Shown here in pieces: positions 12,771-25,700 of a DNA stretch of 64,000 nucleotides. The stretch is from NCBI GenBank assembly GCA_030562195.1, contig CM060199.1, positions 16,326,338-16,390,337 of the forward strand, written 5' to 3'. How positions within the stretch are numbered: position 1 is the stretch's first letter; every line of letters starts with the position of its first letter. Under the pieces are notes generated by a model. The model made no database searches and was not told where the DNA came from. It was given only the letters and a program-made list of their open reading frames with translations. A program made the position numbers and the translations under genes. Source of the stretch: Nipponacmea schrenckii (taxonomy: Eukaryota; Mollusca; Gastropoda; Lottiidae).

Positions 12771-14502
12771 GACAATTTTATACAATTTTTAATTGTTTTC
12801 CCCTATTGTGATATAATGTAAAAAGGAAGTTTAATAAGTACATATACTGCTTCCCACTTAACCTTTGTGGTTTTAAGATATTCAATTCTATATATACATG
12901 TATATGAAATTCTATGGTTAAAATCAATATATTTTATTGTAATAAAACTGTAATTTGATGGTTTAATTTCCCTCAAGTGTTAATCTGGTCATTATTATTG
13001 TTATTATATTTTCAACATTCTTTTTTAAATTTACAAACCAAGTGTTTGACGTTACTAATCGCAAAGGGCCTTCTTTCTTTTGTGATACAAGCTGAGTTTG
13101 CCGGTAGTGATGTCACCAAACATTTGAGTTTTTAGTGGAATTGCAGGCACCACACATGTCGAAATGAAAAATTGTAATATTTCAAATTGATGCTATCAGT
13201 GTCTCTGATACACCTAAAAATTTTACAACACTTCTTTACTATCCCTGTAATAAGTTATATGTTAAAACTCTTGATTTTTTGAGTAATAAAATAATAATTT
13301 GATGGTTTAATTATCCTTAAGTGTTAATTATATTTATTATATTGCATTTTCAGCATGCTTAATATTCTTCAAATTCTCATTGGGTATATTGCGCAATAAT
13401 TGTTTGAAGGTTGTTTATTTGAAATTACCTCACAGTAAAAATCATTATAATATTCAACCAAGAGTGAAGAAATCTGCCAGATGTAAGGTATTTCTATCAA
13501 CTGTTTTTACCACAGTAATGGCATACCATAGTTTTTCTTGTTAATTAAGCCATTGATGAGAATTTTCTCTGATGAGGCCATCATTTCTTATTCTTTACAT
13601 ATTCGTTTTCTACTAAGTTTTATTTTATTTCCATTTTCTTTCTATATTAAAAATATATTTCTTGAAATTAGGTGCAGAAACAGTACAGAAAAGTTTTATT
13701 GTTATTTTAATGGTGTATCTTCCAGTGTCTGTTGCTCATTAATTATACATTACATAATGTAACTATATCTTCAATTCAGGGATAACCCTTAAACTTGTGG
13801 TTACTTATTATCCATATTGTTAGCAATCCTAAAAAATAACTCTGGTCAATTTCATATTTGCACTGTTAAATAAGTTGAAATACATTTGATGACATTTTCA
13901 ATTATCCAAAATGTTTTTTTACATGTGCTCCGTGCTTTTAAATGTCGTTCAAATATTATATCAAAATGTTGTTATTGCTCCTAAAATTCAAATTTAAATC
14001 AAAATTTCTTGCTTAGCAAGCGACATGTTTCATTTGGCATATAAGGATTTAGTCTGCTGTATATATGTTCTGAATATTGCTCAAGGTGTATTTGATATAA
14101 ACCATATATCTAACAGTATGTAATGTTTAATGTTGTTTGTTGATATTAATTCACCAGATGTATTTTATCACTAGAACTAATTATGTTATGATTAGATTAC
14201 TTTTCCTTATTCCTCTTTATCATATTATCTAAAGATGTAATGTATTTTATCATTGGCTATTGGGTATATGTGATAAGCCTAAATGGACACCGAATGGTAG
14301 TTACACCATGGTTTTACCAGTAATATAAGGTTAGGGATTCATTTCAAGGGATTTTGTCTACGCTGTACCTCATTTTGGTGAGGATCAGTAGACATGTTGA
14401 TTATAGTGTTGGTATATATCTACATCATTTGCTTGGTTACGTCAGAAACAAATGGTATCTGTGGTTCTTACCTTGCGAATGTCTAATGACCTTGAAAATG
14501 TC

Positions 14503-14780
14503 ATCGGTTGCTCAGTGAGTTTGACGCTTGCTCAATAACCTGAAGTCCAGGTTTCAATCCCGGCAAAGGTCGAGATTTTTCAACCAGATTTCTCCTTGTC
14601 AGTGATGCAGGGACTTACATGGAAAAAAACATCTAGTTGTTTGGATGGGACAATGAACCGAGGCCCTATTTGTTACAAGCTGTGCACGTTAAAGAGGTTT
14701 GGCCAAGAACCAGCTGGTAGAAAGGATCCATAATTGGGAACCTTAAGTTGTTATTATTGTAAAATATAGTTGTTTGTCTT
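14503..14780 (+). repeat. tRNA-derived SINE copy with a second repeat tail
   Basis: The head has box A-like 'ttgctcagtgag' and box B-like 'ggtttcaatcccgg' (~14550-14563), then the same body as the 869-1185 copy ('gggacaatgaaccgagg', 'acaagctgtgcacgttaaag'). From 14693 it continues into the 'agaggtttggccaag' sequence shared with 3450-3535. Confidence 0.7.
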
Positions 14781-14859
14781 TTCTTCCTGAGTTCCTCAAA
14801 CTCAAACTGTCTGATAGCTTGTATCTACACCTACACATCAGCATTGTTAAATGATTTAT

Positions 14860-14992
14860 CCATTGCAATCCTCACACCAAGTTTCATCAAAATCAATTGA
14901 AAATTGTAGCTTCTATTGTATCCACAATACAGTTTTGACATGATTTTACTAAGTCATGGGCAATTACTTAAAAACAGTTCATCCAAATATTG
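14860..14992. repeat. Dispersed ~160-bp repeat, left part
   Basis: Sequence such as 'accaagtttcatcaaaatc', 'attgtagcttctattgtatc' and 'gactaagtca'-like text matches the tandem ~160-bp repeat at 20.39-21.88 kb. A further copy resumes at about 15520-15590, after the MITE, so the MITE appears inserted in or between copies of this repeat. Confidence 0.65.
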
Positions 14993-14996
14993 TTAA

Positions 14997-15484
14997 AGGG
15001 GCACAATCTTGATTTTTATGGGTTGTGTTGGGACTTTGTTACATTTAAACAGTCCTCAGAAATACTCAAATTCTAAGAAAATGGCAAAATTCCTAGAAAT
15101 ATACCTCAAACAAAAAATTAGACTTTCTATTATGTTTCCGTATTGTACGCGGCTCGTCTCCAGTCAGTCTGAAAATTGTGTGTCCTGTTGACAAAGTCTA
15201 CAATTGTTATTACTTTCTTTTTGTTTTGTCAGTGTGGGCCTGCGCAGTAGTCTATTTATAACTCTTTGATTATCAAGACGAACCGTTTTCCAATATGGCG
15301 GGACGTTCGTAATATCTTAAGACATTATGATTTTTCAAACACGGATAATTATGGATACACATGGATTTGAAGGCTCAAATTTCAAAGGTAAGCTCTGTAG
15401 ACTATTTCTGATTAGCTAAGCAAAAGATTTCATGTGTTTGAGGCTGTCGGATGATTTTCCGAAACAAATCAAGACTGTGCCCCT
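14997..15484. mobile_element. 488-bp MITE with TTAA target duplications
   Basis: The ends are near-perfect inverted repeats: left AGGGGCACAATCTTGATTT, right AAATCAAGACTGTGCCCCT (one mismatch). They are flanked directly by TTAA at 14993-14996 and 15485-15488. TTAA duplication is the hallmark of piggyBac and Kolobok transposases; no transposase is encoded, so it is a non-autonomous copy. The interior carries a CCAATATGGCGGGA stretch (YY1-like, ~15290-15303) and a good splice donor AAAG/GTAAGC (exon side ends 15387), about 350 bp before the 3' splice site that precedes the ACTMAP start codon. Confidence 0.85.
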
Positions 15485-15760
15485 TTAAATTAGAACTTTA
15501 CCGCCTTCTTATCAAGTCTTATGCTTAAACCAAGTTTAATCAAAATCCATTGAAAATTGTAGCTTCTATTGTATCCACAGCAAATGTTGCTGTACCAATA
15601 GACAAGAGCCAGGACAATATACGTCCACATATTCATGTAAAAATGCTGTCAGACTTTTTGAGTCTACAAAAAAACACACAGAAAATTATACATAAAAAAT
15701 TACTTTAGTAGACCTACAAATTATTATTTTCTATTTCAGATTTTTAAGATAGGGTTTAAG

Positions 15761-18256
15761 ATGAATATGCCAGCCATGTTACTCCCACCAGCCCCACCCC
15801 CTCCCCCACCTAAAATACAACAAACATCAGAATATATTATAGAGGACCTAATAGAAGCTGGTTTAGACAATTTTCATCTTGAAACTCCTATTGAACTGGG
15901 ACAAGAAGGTTACAAATTCTTTAAAGAATTCTTAGACAGGTAAGGCAGCATTTTCTTAATAGAGTAAGATTCAGATTCAACTTAATTTAATCATTTTGGC
16001 AAACAAAAGGGGCTTATTCCCAATAGATGTTTCATGCACTTTTTTTGACAAAGTAATTTTTTTTTTTTTTGGTGTCTATCAGTACATACAAAAAGAAATA
16101 CCTTAATAAGCATCTCTGCAAACATAGCCTGTTTATGGGAGGCTGGTTTTGGCATTTTGAGTTGAACCAAGCGTTGTAATGGAATAGATGATAAAGGCTA
16201 TTCATTGACAGTTAGTGTAACAGAGACCATAACTAATAGAATAAATTGCTTCATTAACAAAGTCTGATATACCGGTATATTTTAGACAAGGGAGAGGAAG
16301 AGAAGAGAATTGTTATTTATCATTTGGTCAGACAGTTAAACCTATTATACAGAAAGGTCCACAGTAAGTCAGATATACTTCTTTTATTCAACTAGTTAGA
16401 TCTGTGGAAACCTTCCTTTTCTTCAAATGGCGTTCCCTAATGGTTCTAATCTCTGTTTGTCTGAAATTCTGCATACCAGCCATGTGAAAGTCATATTTCC
16501 ACATAATTGGGTATTGATAATCTAGGAAAAAATGAATGCCAAGCGGTTCAGCCAAATGTCATTTTGGTTAAAAAGGTATTTTCTTTTCATTTCATTGGTA
16601 GAATTGCCACACTGTTATTTGTTTACTTGCTACTGCAAGGGGGAGATAAGCTGATTTTTCCCTTGACTTTATCTCTTTCTCAAAGGTTAATCAAAACTGT
16701 TAATTGTATTGTCTAGATGTGGTATGGTAGCATTAGCTATGGCTGCCCAATTAATGAACAAGCCTGATGTGAGTGCAGAGAAAATATATATAACTGCTAA
16801 AATGAAGAATTTTACTAAACAAGGAGAAATTTTCTCTGGTAGGTCAAACTAAGTTTAGTTGATTGGTACTTGTATCAGTCTACTAACATTGCCTGTACTT
16901 GTGTAGTGTAAACAAACTTACAGAAGAACATAAGAATGAAAGAGGAGTCAGTCTTGAAAGTATTTTCCTGTAGCCTTCTGTCCATTGAATTACCCAATTC
17001 TTTTCAGATGATGTTGAAATTGTGTGTGTATCTCAGAACCTTTGATAATGCTAACCAGTTATCATGAAGTTGGTCCCTTTTCTATATTCTGTGTTCTGAT
17101 TGTTCTATGTTTTTCATTACAGCTGAATATTTATCCAGATTGGCACATCAAGTGTTAAACTGTCATTCCGAGGTAGTGGAAATGGTAAATGGAAAGAAAA
17201 GTATTTTGCAACAATTATTGAGAGGTTCAGCCTTATTGGTTCCGTATCCTTTTAGACAGCATACTGAAATTTGATTTTCAAAATGAAAATGGAACTAGTA
17301 CTATGATTTTAAAAAAGTTTAAATTGTACTTGAATTTGAATAAGATTCTTTTGAAAATGTTGCTAGTGGTCCTTGACGGTGTTTTTGAAACAAAAGTTGA
17401 TCTTCAATCTGTATCCAATCAAATTTGTTTGAAGTTTATGATATTTTGATACACAGTTTGAGAGTTAATGCCCTTGACTTGATAGCTTATGCCTAATTCA
17501 TGTTTGTATCATTTGATTTAAGTCTGGGCAAAAAGCTACTATTGGTGATGCCATGTATTGCTGTGTAGTACCATTTTAAGTCACACCAACAAATATATTA
17601 TTTATATCCTTAGTTGAATTATCTGTTACCCTTAACATGCTTCAAGATATGATGCTGATAGAAATCATGGTCCCTGTAAAAAGAAAGGACATAAAGCACA
17701 TTGGGCTCTAATTTCAGGTAGAATTGTGATATTTGATTGATCTTGCTTGTGTCATATATTATGCTATATTTATAAATATTTGTACACAAATATTGTCAAC
17801 ACAATTTAAAATATAACCGTTCAGCATTATGTGTACACCAATGAAATGGATGCTGAAAAGGATCAATTTTATCCATAAAATCATCCTTAATTAACTTCTT
17901 TTGATCTTTATGTTTCAGGTTTCTTCTTGATGATGGACATGACACATTTAAAAACCTTAAAAACCAATTTCACTGCTGACGCCACAAACAGAAATCTCTA
18001 TCACTGTACAGATATAAACAATATCAAAGTTTGTGAAGAAGAACTCATTAAAGCTTCCCGTAGTATATTAGTGTACGGACATCAAGGAAAAAGTAAATAC
18101 ACAGGATATTGGTTCCTTAATGATTTATTAGACAGTAATGCTAACCTTCGTGAGATAGGTCCCGAACGTAATGACAGTGAATATGTGATCCCTACTGGTG
18201 GAATTACTGCTGGCTTGTGTGGAAAAGTTGTTGGACTTAGTAGAAATGCTAACTAA
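15761..18256 (+). CDS. ACTMAP: Actin maturation protease (ACTMAP/C19orf54 type)
   Basis: ACTMAP is the cysteine aminopeptidase that trims the acetylated N-terminus of actin during its maturation. I rebuild five coding exons, all GT-AG and in phase: 15761-15939, 16717-16838, 17123-17243, 17647-17717 and 17919-18256, giving 276 residues. The N-terminus has the proline run typical of the family (residues ~9-17). The probable catalytic Cys is C61 in RCGMVALAMA, at the start of exon 2, and the probable catalytic His is H159 in KKGHKAHWALIS. The C-terminal block VIPTGGITAGLCGKVV also matches the family. The human protein is somewhat longer, mainly at the N-terminus. The ATG follows a 3' splice site at 15738-15739, so a 5' UTR exon lies upstream. 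The sequence shows no frame damage. Confidence 0.93.
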
Positions 18257-19520
18257 GCAAATTTGCAAGTTAACTGCCACCGATTACTGATCATGTTTTT
18301 TTACGTTTTCATAGGCCTACATTGAATTTTACCGAATATCTTTTTTATAAGCTGAAATCTCTATCAGCTTTGATTATAATATAAGTCTTAAATTGGCCCT
18401 CGTTATGATAGAAAGATACTATATTGTTGACAGAAACACAATTATGTTTGAAGAAAATACCATGTGACAAGATGACCCCAAAAATTCTTTTGACAACGGC
18501 ATTATTTTGCATATGTGCATTATGACTATATGATTAAGGCTGCTAATGCAATTCCAATCAAAGTAAAGGATCACTAAAGAAATAACCAGATGTGTATGTC
18601 TGCTAATAATTGAAATGGAAAGGAGTTTAAATCATAACTCAGTAGTATGAAACTTCTATTCTTGTTAACAGCCAAACAACTTCTGATGATAGAAATAACA
18701 GTAAAAAACAAGTAAATTACCTTTCTCATAGTTTTTGTTATTTTAAGATATTTTAAGAATAATCCAAGTCATTGAATCGACAATAGAAAGTGGCCTTTGT
18801 GTATGTCCTTGATATGCTATTACATATTCTCGTTTTAAACATTTCTTTGGAAATCAACAAAGATCACTCATGAAAAGGTATATATTCATCCTTAACCTTT
18901 TTAAAATTTAAACTGGACAACTGGTTCTTCTGTAATTTACTATTGGGTTATATTGGCTTGTAAACAAAAAAAGGTAAAAAGACAATTAAAGAGTTTCATT
19001 TGATCATCATGTGAAATGATTGATATAACATGTGGTAAATGAAATGAGGATGTGTTAAGAAGAAACTTAATCATATATTATTAATGAAATAGCATGCAAG
19101 TTAAAATTTAAATTTAGTATTTAATTGGCAATTTCTGTCAAAACTTATTTGTAAAGATAGAATGTGTAGCATTCCATCTGTTTATTTAGCCCATTCCATA
19201 ATCTTGATAGTTTCAGGCAATGCCAAGCTTCAGACTTTATTTTTATGCAATTTCTCACACCCTTAATGAACTAAGATGCTTAATGCTTTAGCTTAACAAC
19301 TCTATCTGCATATCAATGTAAATATTTACACCAAAATAGAATAGGAGAGATGCCTACCGATTTTCAGTTTCTGATATGATTGCCTTTCATAGCCATAGAG
19401 CAGAACTTGTGATATATGAATTCCCAACGATGAATTATGCGTGCACTTTTGTTTATGTTATAATGCTGACCATCCATGTAAGTTATTTTGATATGCTTTG
19501 GTTTCAATACCAATAAATAT
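18257..19520 (+). other. Probable ACTMAP 3' UTR with poly(A) signal
   Basis: AT-rich sequence with no open frame follows the stop codon. The AATAAA at 19512-19517 is a plausible polyadenylation signal for a ~1.26-kb 3' UTR; earlier variant signals cannot be excluded. Confidence 0.4.
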
Positions 19521-19849
19521 TATTTATTATTAGTTGTTATATATATATACATATAATGTGCAACTCGAACACTATCTAGATTGAAATAAGCAGTAGCTCT
19601 GATTTATTGCAAGACACCCATGGAGCCTCTGAGACAAACTTTTGTGTGTGATTTCCATGTTGAGATGACGACCATATGTTGTTTCATATGTGTAAGAGCC
19701 TGCAATATGTCCAAACAATGGTAAGTCAGAGTGTATTGCCTTAAGGAATGTTTAGATGTAGGTAATATGGTTAGGGGAACATTGTTTAATAGTTAGCAAG
19801 GTATTTTGTAACAGAAATATGGACACACCCTTGTAACTATCCCAAAGTA

Positions 19850-20225
19850 CCTTTTGCCATTATTACTGTGACCATATCTACTTTGTGCCAGTATTACGGT
19901 GACCATGTCTACTTTGTGCCAGTATTTCTGTGACCATATCTACTTTGTGTCAGTATTTCTGTGACTATATCTACTTTGTACCAGTATTACTGTTATCAGA
20001 ATATGTACTTAGTGCCAGTATTACTGTAAACAAAATACCTTGTACCAGAATTACTGTGACCATATATACTTTATGCCAGTATACGTATGACCAAAATATA
20101 TTGTTCCTTTATTACTGTGACTGAAATGCTTTTTGCCTGTTTGAGTGTGACCAAAATACCTTGTGCCTGTATGACTGACCGAGATACCTTGTGCCCATAA
20201 TACCCTGTGACCAAAATACCCTATT
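19850..20225. repeat. 31-bp minisatellite, about 12 copies
   Basis: The unit is ~31 bp: 'ccagtattactgtgaccata' then 'tctactttgtg'. Copies become more diverged to the right. The short open frames at 19930-20124 (+) and 20051-20260 (-) are array by-products. Confidence 0.88.
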
Positions 20226-20389
20226 GACTTAATGTTTTTTGTAAGCCAGCTACTGTTCAATTTCTATTTCAACTGGGAGGCCCCTGTTATTCACAAATAT
20301 CTTTGCTTCACCAAACCAGATTCAATTTCAGATACAACCAAACCAACAAGCGGTTGCCTACATGTAGCAAGATACGCCCACTTGAAAAA

Positions 20390-21880
20390 TAGATTTTCTG
20401 TTTTAACACAGGCAGAAACTCCAACATTACAGTATTTAAGTTTAATTCAATTTCTCATCAATATAAATGTTCACACCAAATTTGATTCAAATCAGATGAA
20501 ACCTAGTTCTCTATTGTATTTACTAGCTAATTTTCATGAGTTTGGACAAAGTCAAGGGCAATAACTCAAATATAGTTCATAGAAAATAGTAAATATTGAA
20601 CTTGTTCAAATCAGATGAAAACTGTCTATTGCAATCACAAGCCAATTTTGCAGTTTTTTGACTAAGTCAAGTGCAATAACTCAAAAATAGTTTATCAACA
20701 ATCCTCAATTTCGTACTTGACCAAGATCTCATCTACTTCAATGATTACACCAAATTTCATTCAAATCAGATGAAAACTGTTGTCTCTGTGGTGTTCACAA
20801 GTCTGTTTTGACGCGTTTGACTAAGTCAAGGGCAATAACTCAAAAAATGTTCACCACAAAATCGTCACTATCAAACTTGTTTAAGATCTCATCAATATAA
20901 ATGATGACACAAAATTTCATTCAAATCCAATGGAAATTGTGATCTCTATCGCGTTCACAAGCCAACTTTGTTGGATTTTAACTAAGTCAAGTGCAATAAC
21001 TCAAAAACCGTTCATCGAAAAATTGCCTATTTCAAATTTGTCCAAGATCTCATCAATATAAATGATCACAGCAAGTTTTATTCAAATCCAATGAAAAATG
21101 TGGTCTCTATCGCGTATACAAGCCAATTTTAACGCGTTTTGACTAAGTCAAGGGCAATAACTCAAAAACTGTTTATCAAAAAATAGCCAATTTCAAACTT
21201 GTCCGAGATCTCTTCAATATAAATAATCACAGTAAGTTCCATTCAAATCCATTGAAAACTGTTGTCTCGATCACATTCACAAGCCAATTTTGACGCGTTT
21301 TGACTAAGTCTGGTGCAATTACTCAAAAACTGTTCATCGAAAAATCACCAATTTTGAACTTGTCCAAGATCTCATCAATATAAATGATCACAGCAAGTTT
21401 CATTCAAATCTAATAAAAACTCTCTATCGCGTTCACAAGCCAATTTTAAACGTTTTGACTAAGTCAACTGCAATAACTCAACAAGCGGTTGCCTAGCAAG
21501 ATACGCCCACTTTAAAATGTATTTTCTGTTTTAACATTATTTAGGTCTAATCCAAGCACTTATCAATATCAATGTTCACACCAAATTTGATTCAATCAGA
21601 TGAAACCTAGTCTCTATTGTATTCACAACGACGGACGGACAGGTGTGACGACAAATACGACAACATTATAATGTGGGCGTATAAAAACTGTTCATCGAAA
21701 AATCGCCAAATTCGAACTTGTCCGAGATCTCATCAATATAAATGATCACAGCAAGTTTCATTCGAATCCGACAAAAAATGTAGTCTCTATCACGTTCACA
21801 AGCAATTGTGGACGGACGAACGGACAGGGGTGACAACAATATACGACCACATTATAATGTGGGCGTATAAAAACTGAACT
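20390..21880 (+). repeat. ~160-bp repeat, about 8 tandem and partial copies
   Basis: Each copy runs through 'tccaagatctcatcaatata', 'aatgatcacagcaagtttca', 'ttcaaatccaatgaaaa', 'ctctatcgcgttcacaagcc', 'ttgactaagtcaagggcaat' and 'aactcaaaaactgttcatcg'. Full copies start near 20735, 20888, 21047, 21208, 21368 and 21728, with shortened ones at 20450, 20580 and 21555. Two copies end with 'gacggac...acaggtgtgacgac' and 'cattataatgtgggcgtat' (21630-21690 and 21812-21870), which look like a shared terminal module, so the unit may be the end of a larger dispersed element that was tandemly amplified. Confidence 0.88.
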
Positions 21881-21891
21881 ATATTTTAAGA

Positions 21892-22742
21892 TTTATTAAT
21901 TTGTCGGTAAATAAAAACTGACTTTATGACAAACAAATTACATTTAACAAAGTATAAATTATGCAAACAGTATGAATTTCTTAAAAAGCAAAAATTTTCA
22001 ATTGGTTTGAATTTTAGCAGTAAACTCTTAATAGTACATTTTATAATACAGATTTTTAATAGTTTGCCATCAAAAGATTGAAAATTCAACTCAATTAAAA
22101 TTTGCATTATTAATTTCAATAATAAAAGCCAAGGCAAATCAAAATCTACATTTCAACTTCGCTATCGCACAGTCTGATAAAATCACTGCCTTGACAAACT
22201 TAAATGACATAAGAATGGTACTGTACTAGACTGCAGTTTACTTTAACCCATCCTGCTTAAGTAATTACCTTAAGAAAATCACGATATTGCATAATTTCAA
22301 TTAATAATTGAGTAAAACCACAGGAAAACTATGAAAAACAAGAACTTCCAACATCTCTAGCTGTGTCATTTCAACATAAAAGCCAAAACTTATAGATTGA
22401 ACTTAAGTTTCAAATGTTCATTTAAAGAAAATGACAAAGAATACTTACCTGGCCTGAAAATTCTAAAAATGAAATGTTAGTATGAAAGTTGGATTAATTC
22501 ATTGTTTCTTAATGAAAAAAGATATTTTAGATCATAACCCAAAAGATTCTAAATGTATGAACTAAGCTATGTATTGTCAATGCTAAAGACTATGTTACGC
22601 CAAATTCAGCAGTCAGAATTCTACACTTGGTGCATACAAATATCTGTTTTCTTGAGAATCAATGAATTAAACCAAAATAATCTAGGCTATAAACACAATT
22701 CACAATTTGATAATTGAACAGAACTAAAGACATTGTTTATAA
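21892..22742 (-). other. Probable pinin 3' UTR
   Basis: Sequence downstream of the PNN stop codon on the minus strand. AATAAA on that strand at 21892-21897 would end an ~850-bp 3' UTR. No gene was recognised here; the 83-codon frame at 21886-22137 looks like chance. Confidence 0.4.
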
Positions 22743-25700
22743 TCATTCATCAGCTGGTTCATCCTCCATATTGTCTTCTCCATCTTCAGCCATAACAATT
22801 TTTCTTTCTCTCTCAGCATGGCTTTCCCGTTCAGCTTGGCTTTCTCTCTCAGCATGGCTTTCCCGAGATTGATCAGATTTAGATAAGTCTTTAGACACCA
22901 TGGCTTCAAATAATTCTTCTTTAGAGAGTTTTTCTGATGGTTTAGCATTTTGAGAGTCTGATGCGTTTTCAGTTTGAGTTGGTCTCTCAGATTCAGACTG
23001 AGGTATGCGTTCATCTTGATTGTCTCTTTTTTGTTTAGCAGATGTTGAAGTATCCATATTTTCCTCTTCGTCAGTATCGTGACGCGCACGTTTACGTTTC
23101 TCCTCCTTATGATGTCTGGAGTGTTTGTGTCTATCTTTACGTTCCCTACTTCTAGAGCGTCTTTTCTCTCGTTCATGGTGGTCTGAAGTCCTGCGTTTTT
23201 CACGTTCTGAGCGTGAACTAGATTCATTTTGCCCTGACTTATTCCTATGTCTTTCCTTACCCTCCTCTTCTCTAGAGTCCCTATGTTTATCTGTTCTTTT
23301 GGAATCAGATTTTCGTCTTGAATGTTTACTTCTGTCTTGTGCTTCTTTGGCCGCCCCACCTACAGTATTAACCATACCCCCGTCCTGTATATCAGCATCC
23401 TGATTGTCATTAGGCCCCCCATCCTTACCCCTGTCCTTGTCACCCTCTTCATTCTTAGGACGCTTACTGCCCTCATCCTTAACATGAGCTTGTCCGTCAG
23501 CATCTTCTTCCTCCCCCATTTCTACGTCACTGTCATCCCCCTCCCTATCTCCGTCTGCATCCCTTTCCTGCTTGATACCTGAAACATTAAAATCAGACAT
23601 TGGTTCACTCTTTACCACCACCTCATTTTCCTTATCCTCCCTCATGGATGCCTTATGTTTATCTATAGCCTGTTGGTCAGTCTCCTGGTCATCTTCATGG
23701 TCATCATCATCGTCGTCATCATGATCTTCCATATCACCACTAGCATGTCTTGCTCTCTCGGCTATACGAGATCTGATTCTCTCTTCACGTTGACTTTCTC
23801 TGGACATCATCTCTTCAATTTCTGCCTCCATTTTCTTCTGTTTCTCATCAATCAGCTCTGAAAGGGAAAATAAATATTCAGAGTTCTTGATTTCACATTT
23901 GCATTCAAACACAGTTAAAATAGTCTGAATATTGGAATACAGAAAAAATCTGATGTAACTTTTAACATGGCAATAAGCATTCACTCATATAAATATTGCT
24001 TGAAATCAGCTTGGATATTTTGTTCATATTCTTTCTTCTACCAAATTCACACCATGATCGAAGGTCTTATTATTACATTTTTAGTTTTAGAAGTTATTTT
24101 TAAAGAATGTTGTCAGATCAAGGTATGAATAGAGTAACCCACAGAATATGTGCTAAAAAAAATATCTTGAGGCACATTTTCACCCCATAACATACGTTAT
24201 CAAATTTGAAAATCAGAAAAAATTTTAAATGAATTTCTTACTTTTGACAAAGAGTCCAGAATCTTTGAGTTTGTTATTATCAGAGGACAGAAGTTTCTTA
24301 GGCATATAAAATATATGTGGTTTAGATTTGGTACTGAGAAAATTGGACAGTTTCACCATTTCTTTCTCTATAGCTTCGTGCTGAAAGTAAAGTTGCAGTA
24401 CATATATTAGCATATTGGAAGTCTTTAAATTTATATTTAATATTTCAGACTTACAAAATCTTTTGTCAAAGTTTAAAATTTGTCTTCAAAAAGCTTTAGA
24501 AGCAGAAAATATTACAATTATCAGGTAAACCAACCCATAGTTTTGAAAAGGTCAAATTCAATTGAAGTGATCTGACAGATTTCAATCAGAGGCCTTCTTC
24601 TCGTAAAACTTAACAAAATACAGTAATCTGATTGGATAATAAAACTTGATTTAAATCAATTTCAGATACTTGGAACACTAAACTCCTCTTAACAGTTTCA
24701 AGAATAAAGCACCTGATAAGGATATTTAAAATAATGTTTTAGAAACAGTTTATCACACATTTTAGAAACTAATTCATACTTTCATCACAGAAGGAAAATA
24801 TTCTGCTAAATCCAACTTACATCCTGGACAAGTTCCATCTTCTGTTCCAATCTACGGATCTTTGACTGTTCTAATCTCATTTCATCTAATAGATTCCTTG
24901 TCTCTTGACGAACCTTAACTCTTTCTTTCTCTGCCTTCTCATCTAATTTCTTTTCCAGTTTTCTTCTTTGATCATCCTAAAAAAAACAATTGATATTGTA
25001 TACTTCCTAGTCTATCTGAGATCTGGTAACAATTTTATGCATACATAAGACTTGCATAGAAAATAATATAATTTTAAGTTATCATTACCTTGTCTTTATT
25101 GTCCTTGGCTTCAGTTTTAAATCTTTGTAAAGTACCTAATATCATACCAAACATTCTTCTGTTTCTGAAATTGTAAGAAAAATATCATAAATAAATGCAT
25201 CTATGTGTCAAATGTAGACATATACTTTATTTGGTCTGAATATGATTATACGGTAAGAAGACAAATAGTTTTGCACGTTTGAAGCAGAATGGAAAGCAAA
25301 CATGTATTGACATAATATAAACACAACTGTATATTTGAACAAGTAGACTATAAATAAATGTCTGAAATAATGGTAAGAAGACACACTAAAGTTTTTGAAC
25401 TAATTATATGTAAACATAGAACTAAATTTCTAAACTAATTGAAAGTAAACACAGAACTAAATGTCTGAACTAATTGAAAGTAAACACAGACTAAATGTCT
25501 GAACTAATAGAAAGTAAACACAGAACTAAATGTCTGAACTAACAGAACTAAATGTCTGAACTAATAGAAAGTAAACACAGAACTAAATGTCTGAACTAAC
25601 AGAACTAAATGTCTGAACTAACAGAACTAAATGTCTGAACTAATAGAAAGTAAACACAGAACTAAATGTCTGAACTAATTGAAAGTAAACACAGAACTAA

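Larger units (their letters stand above)
10576..14500. other. Intergenic DNA with small repeats
   Basis: No gene was recognised. It contains a short foldback element (11096-11164), a possible minus-strand SINE-like fragment with a box-B-like GGGTTCGAATTT around 11967-11980, a 44-bp tandem duplication at 12683-12770, and a diverged relative of the foldback element at about 13090-13160. The 86-codon frame at 10694-10954 and the 99-codon frame at 11870-12169 have no recognisable features. Confidence 0.5.

Noticed and set aside
15009..15191. 60-codon open frame at 15009-15191
   Set aside because: It lies entirely inside the MITE and has no domain.
23125..23861. Plus-strand frames opposite the last pinin exon, and the second minus-strand frame at 22724-23359
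   Set aside because: Shadows of the charged pinin tail in other frames.
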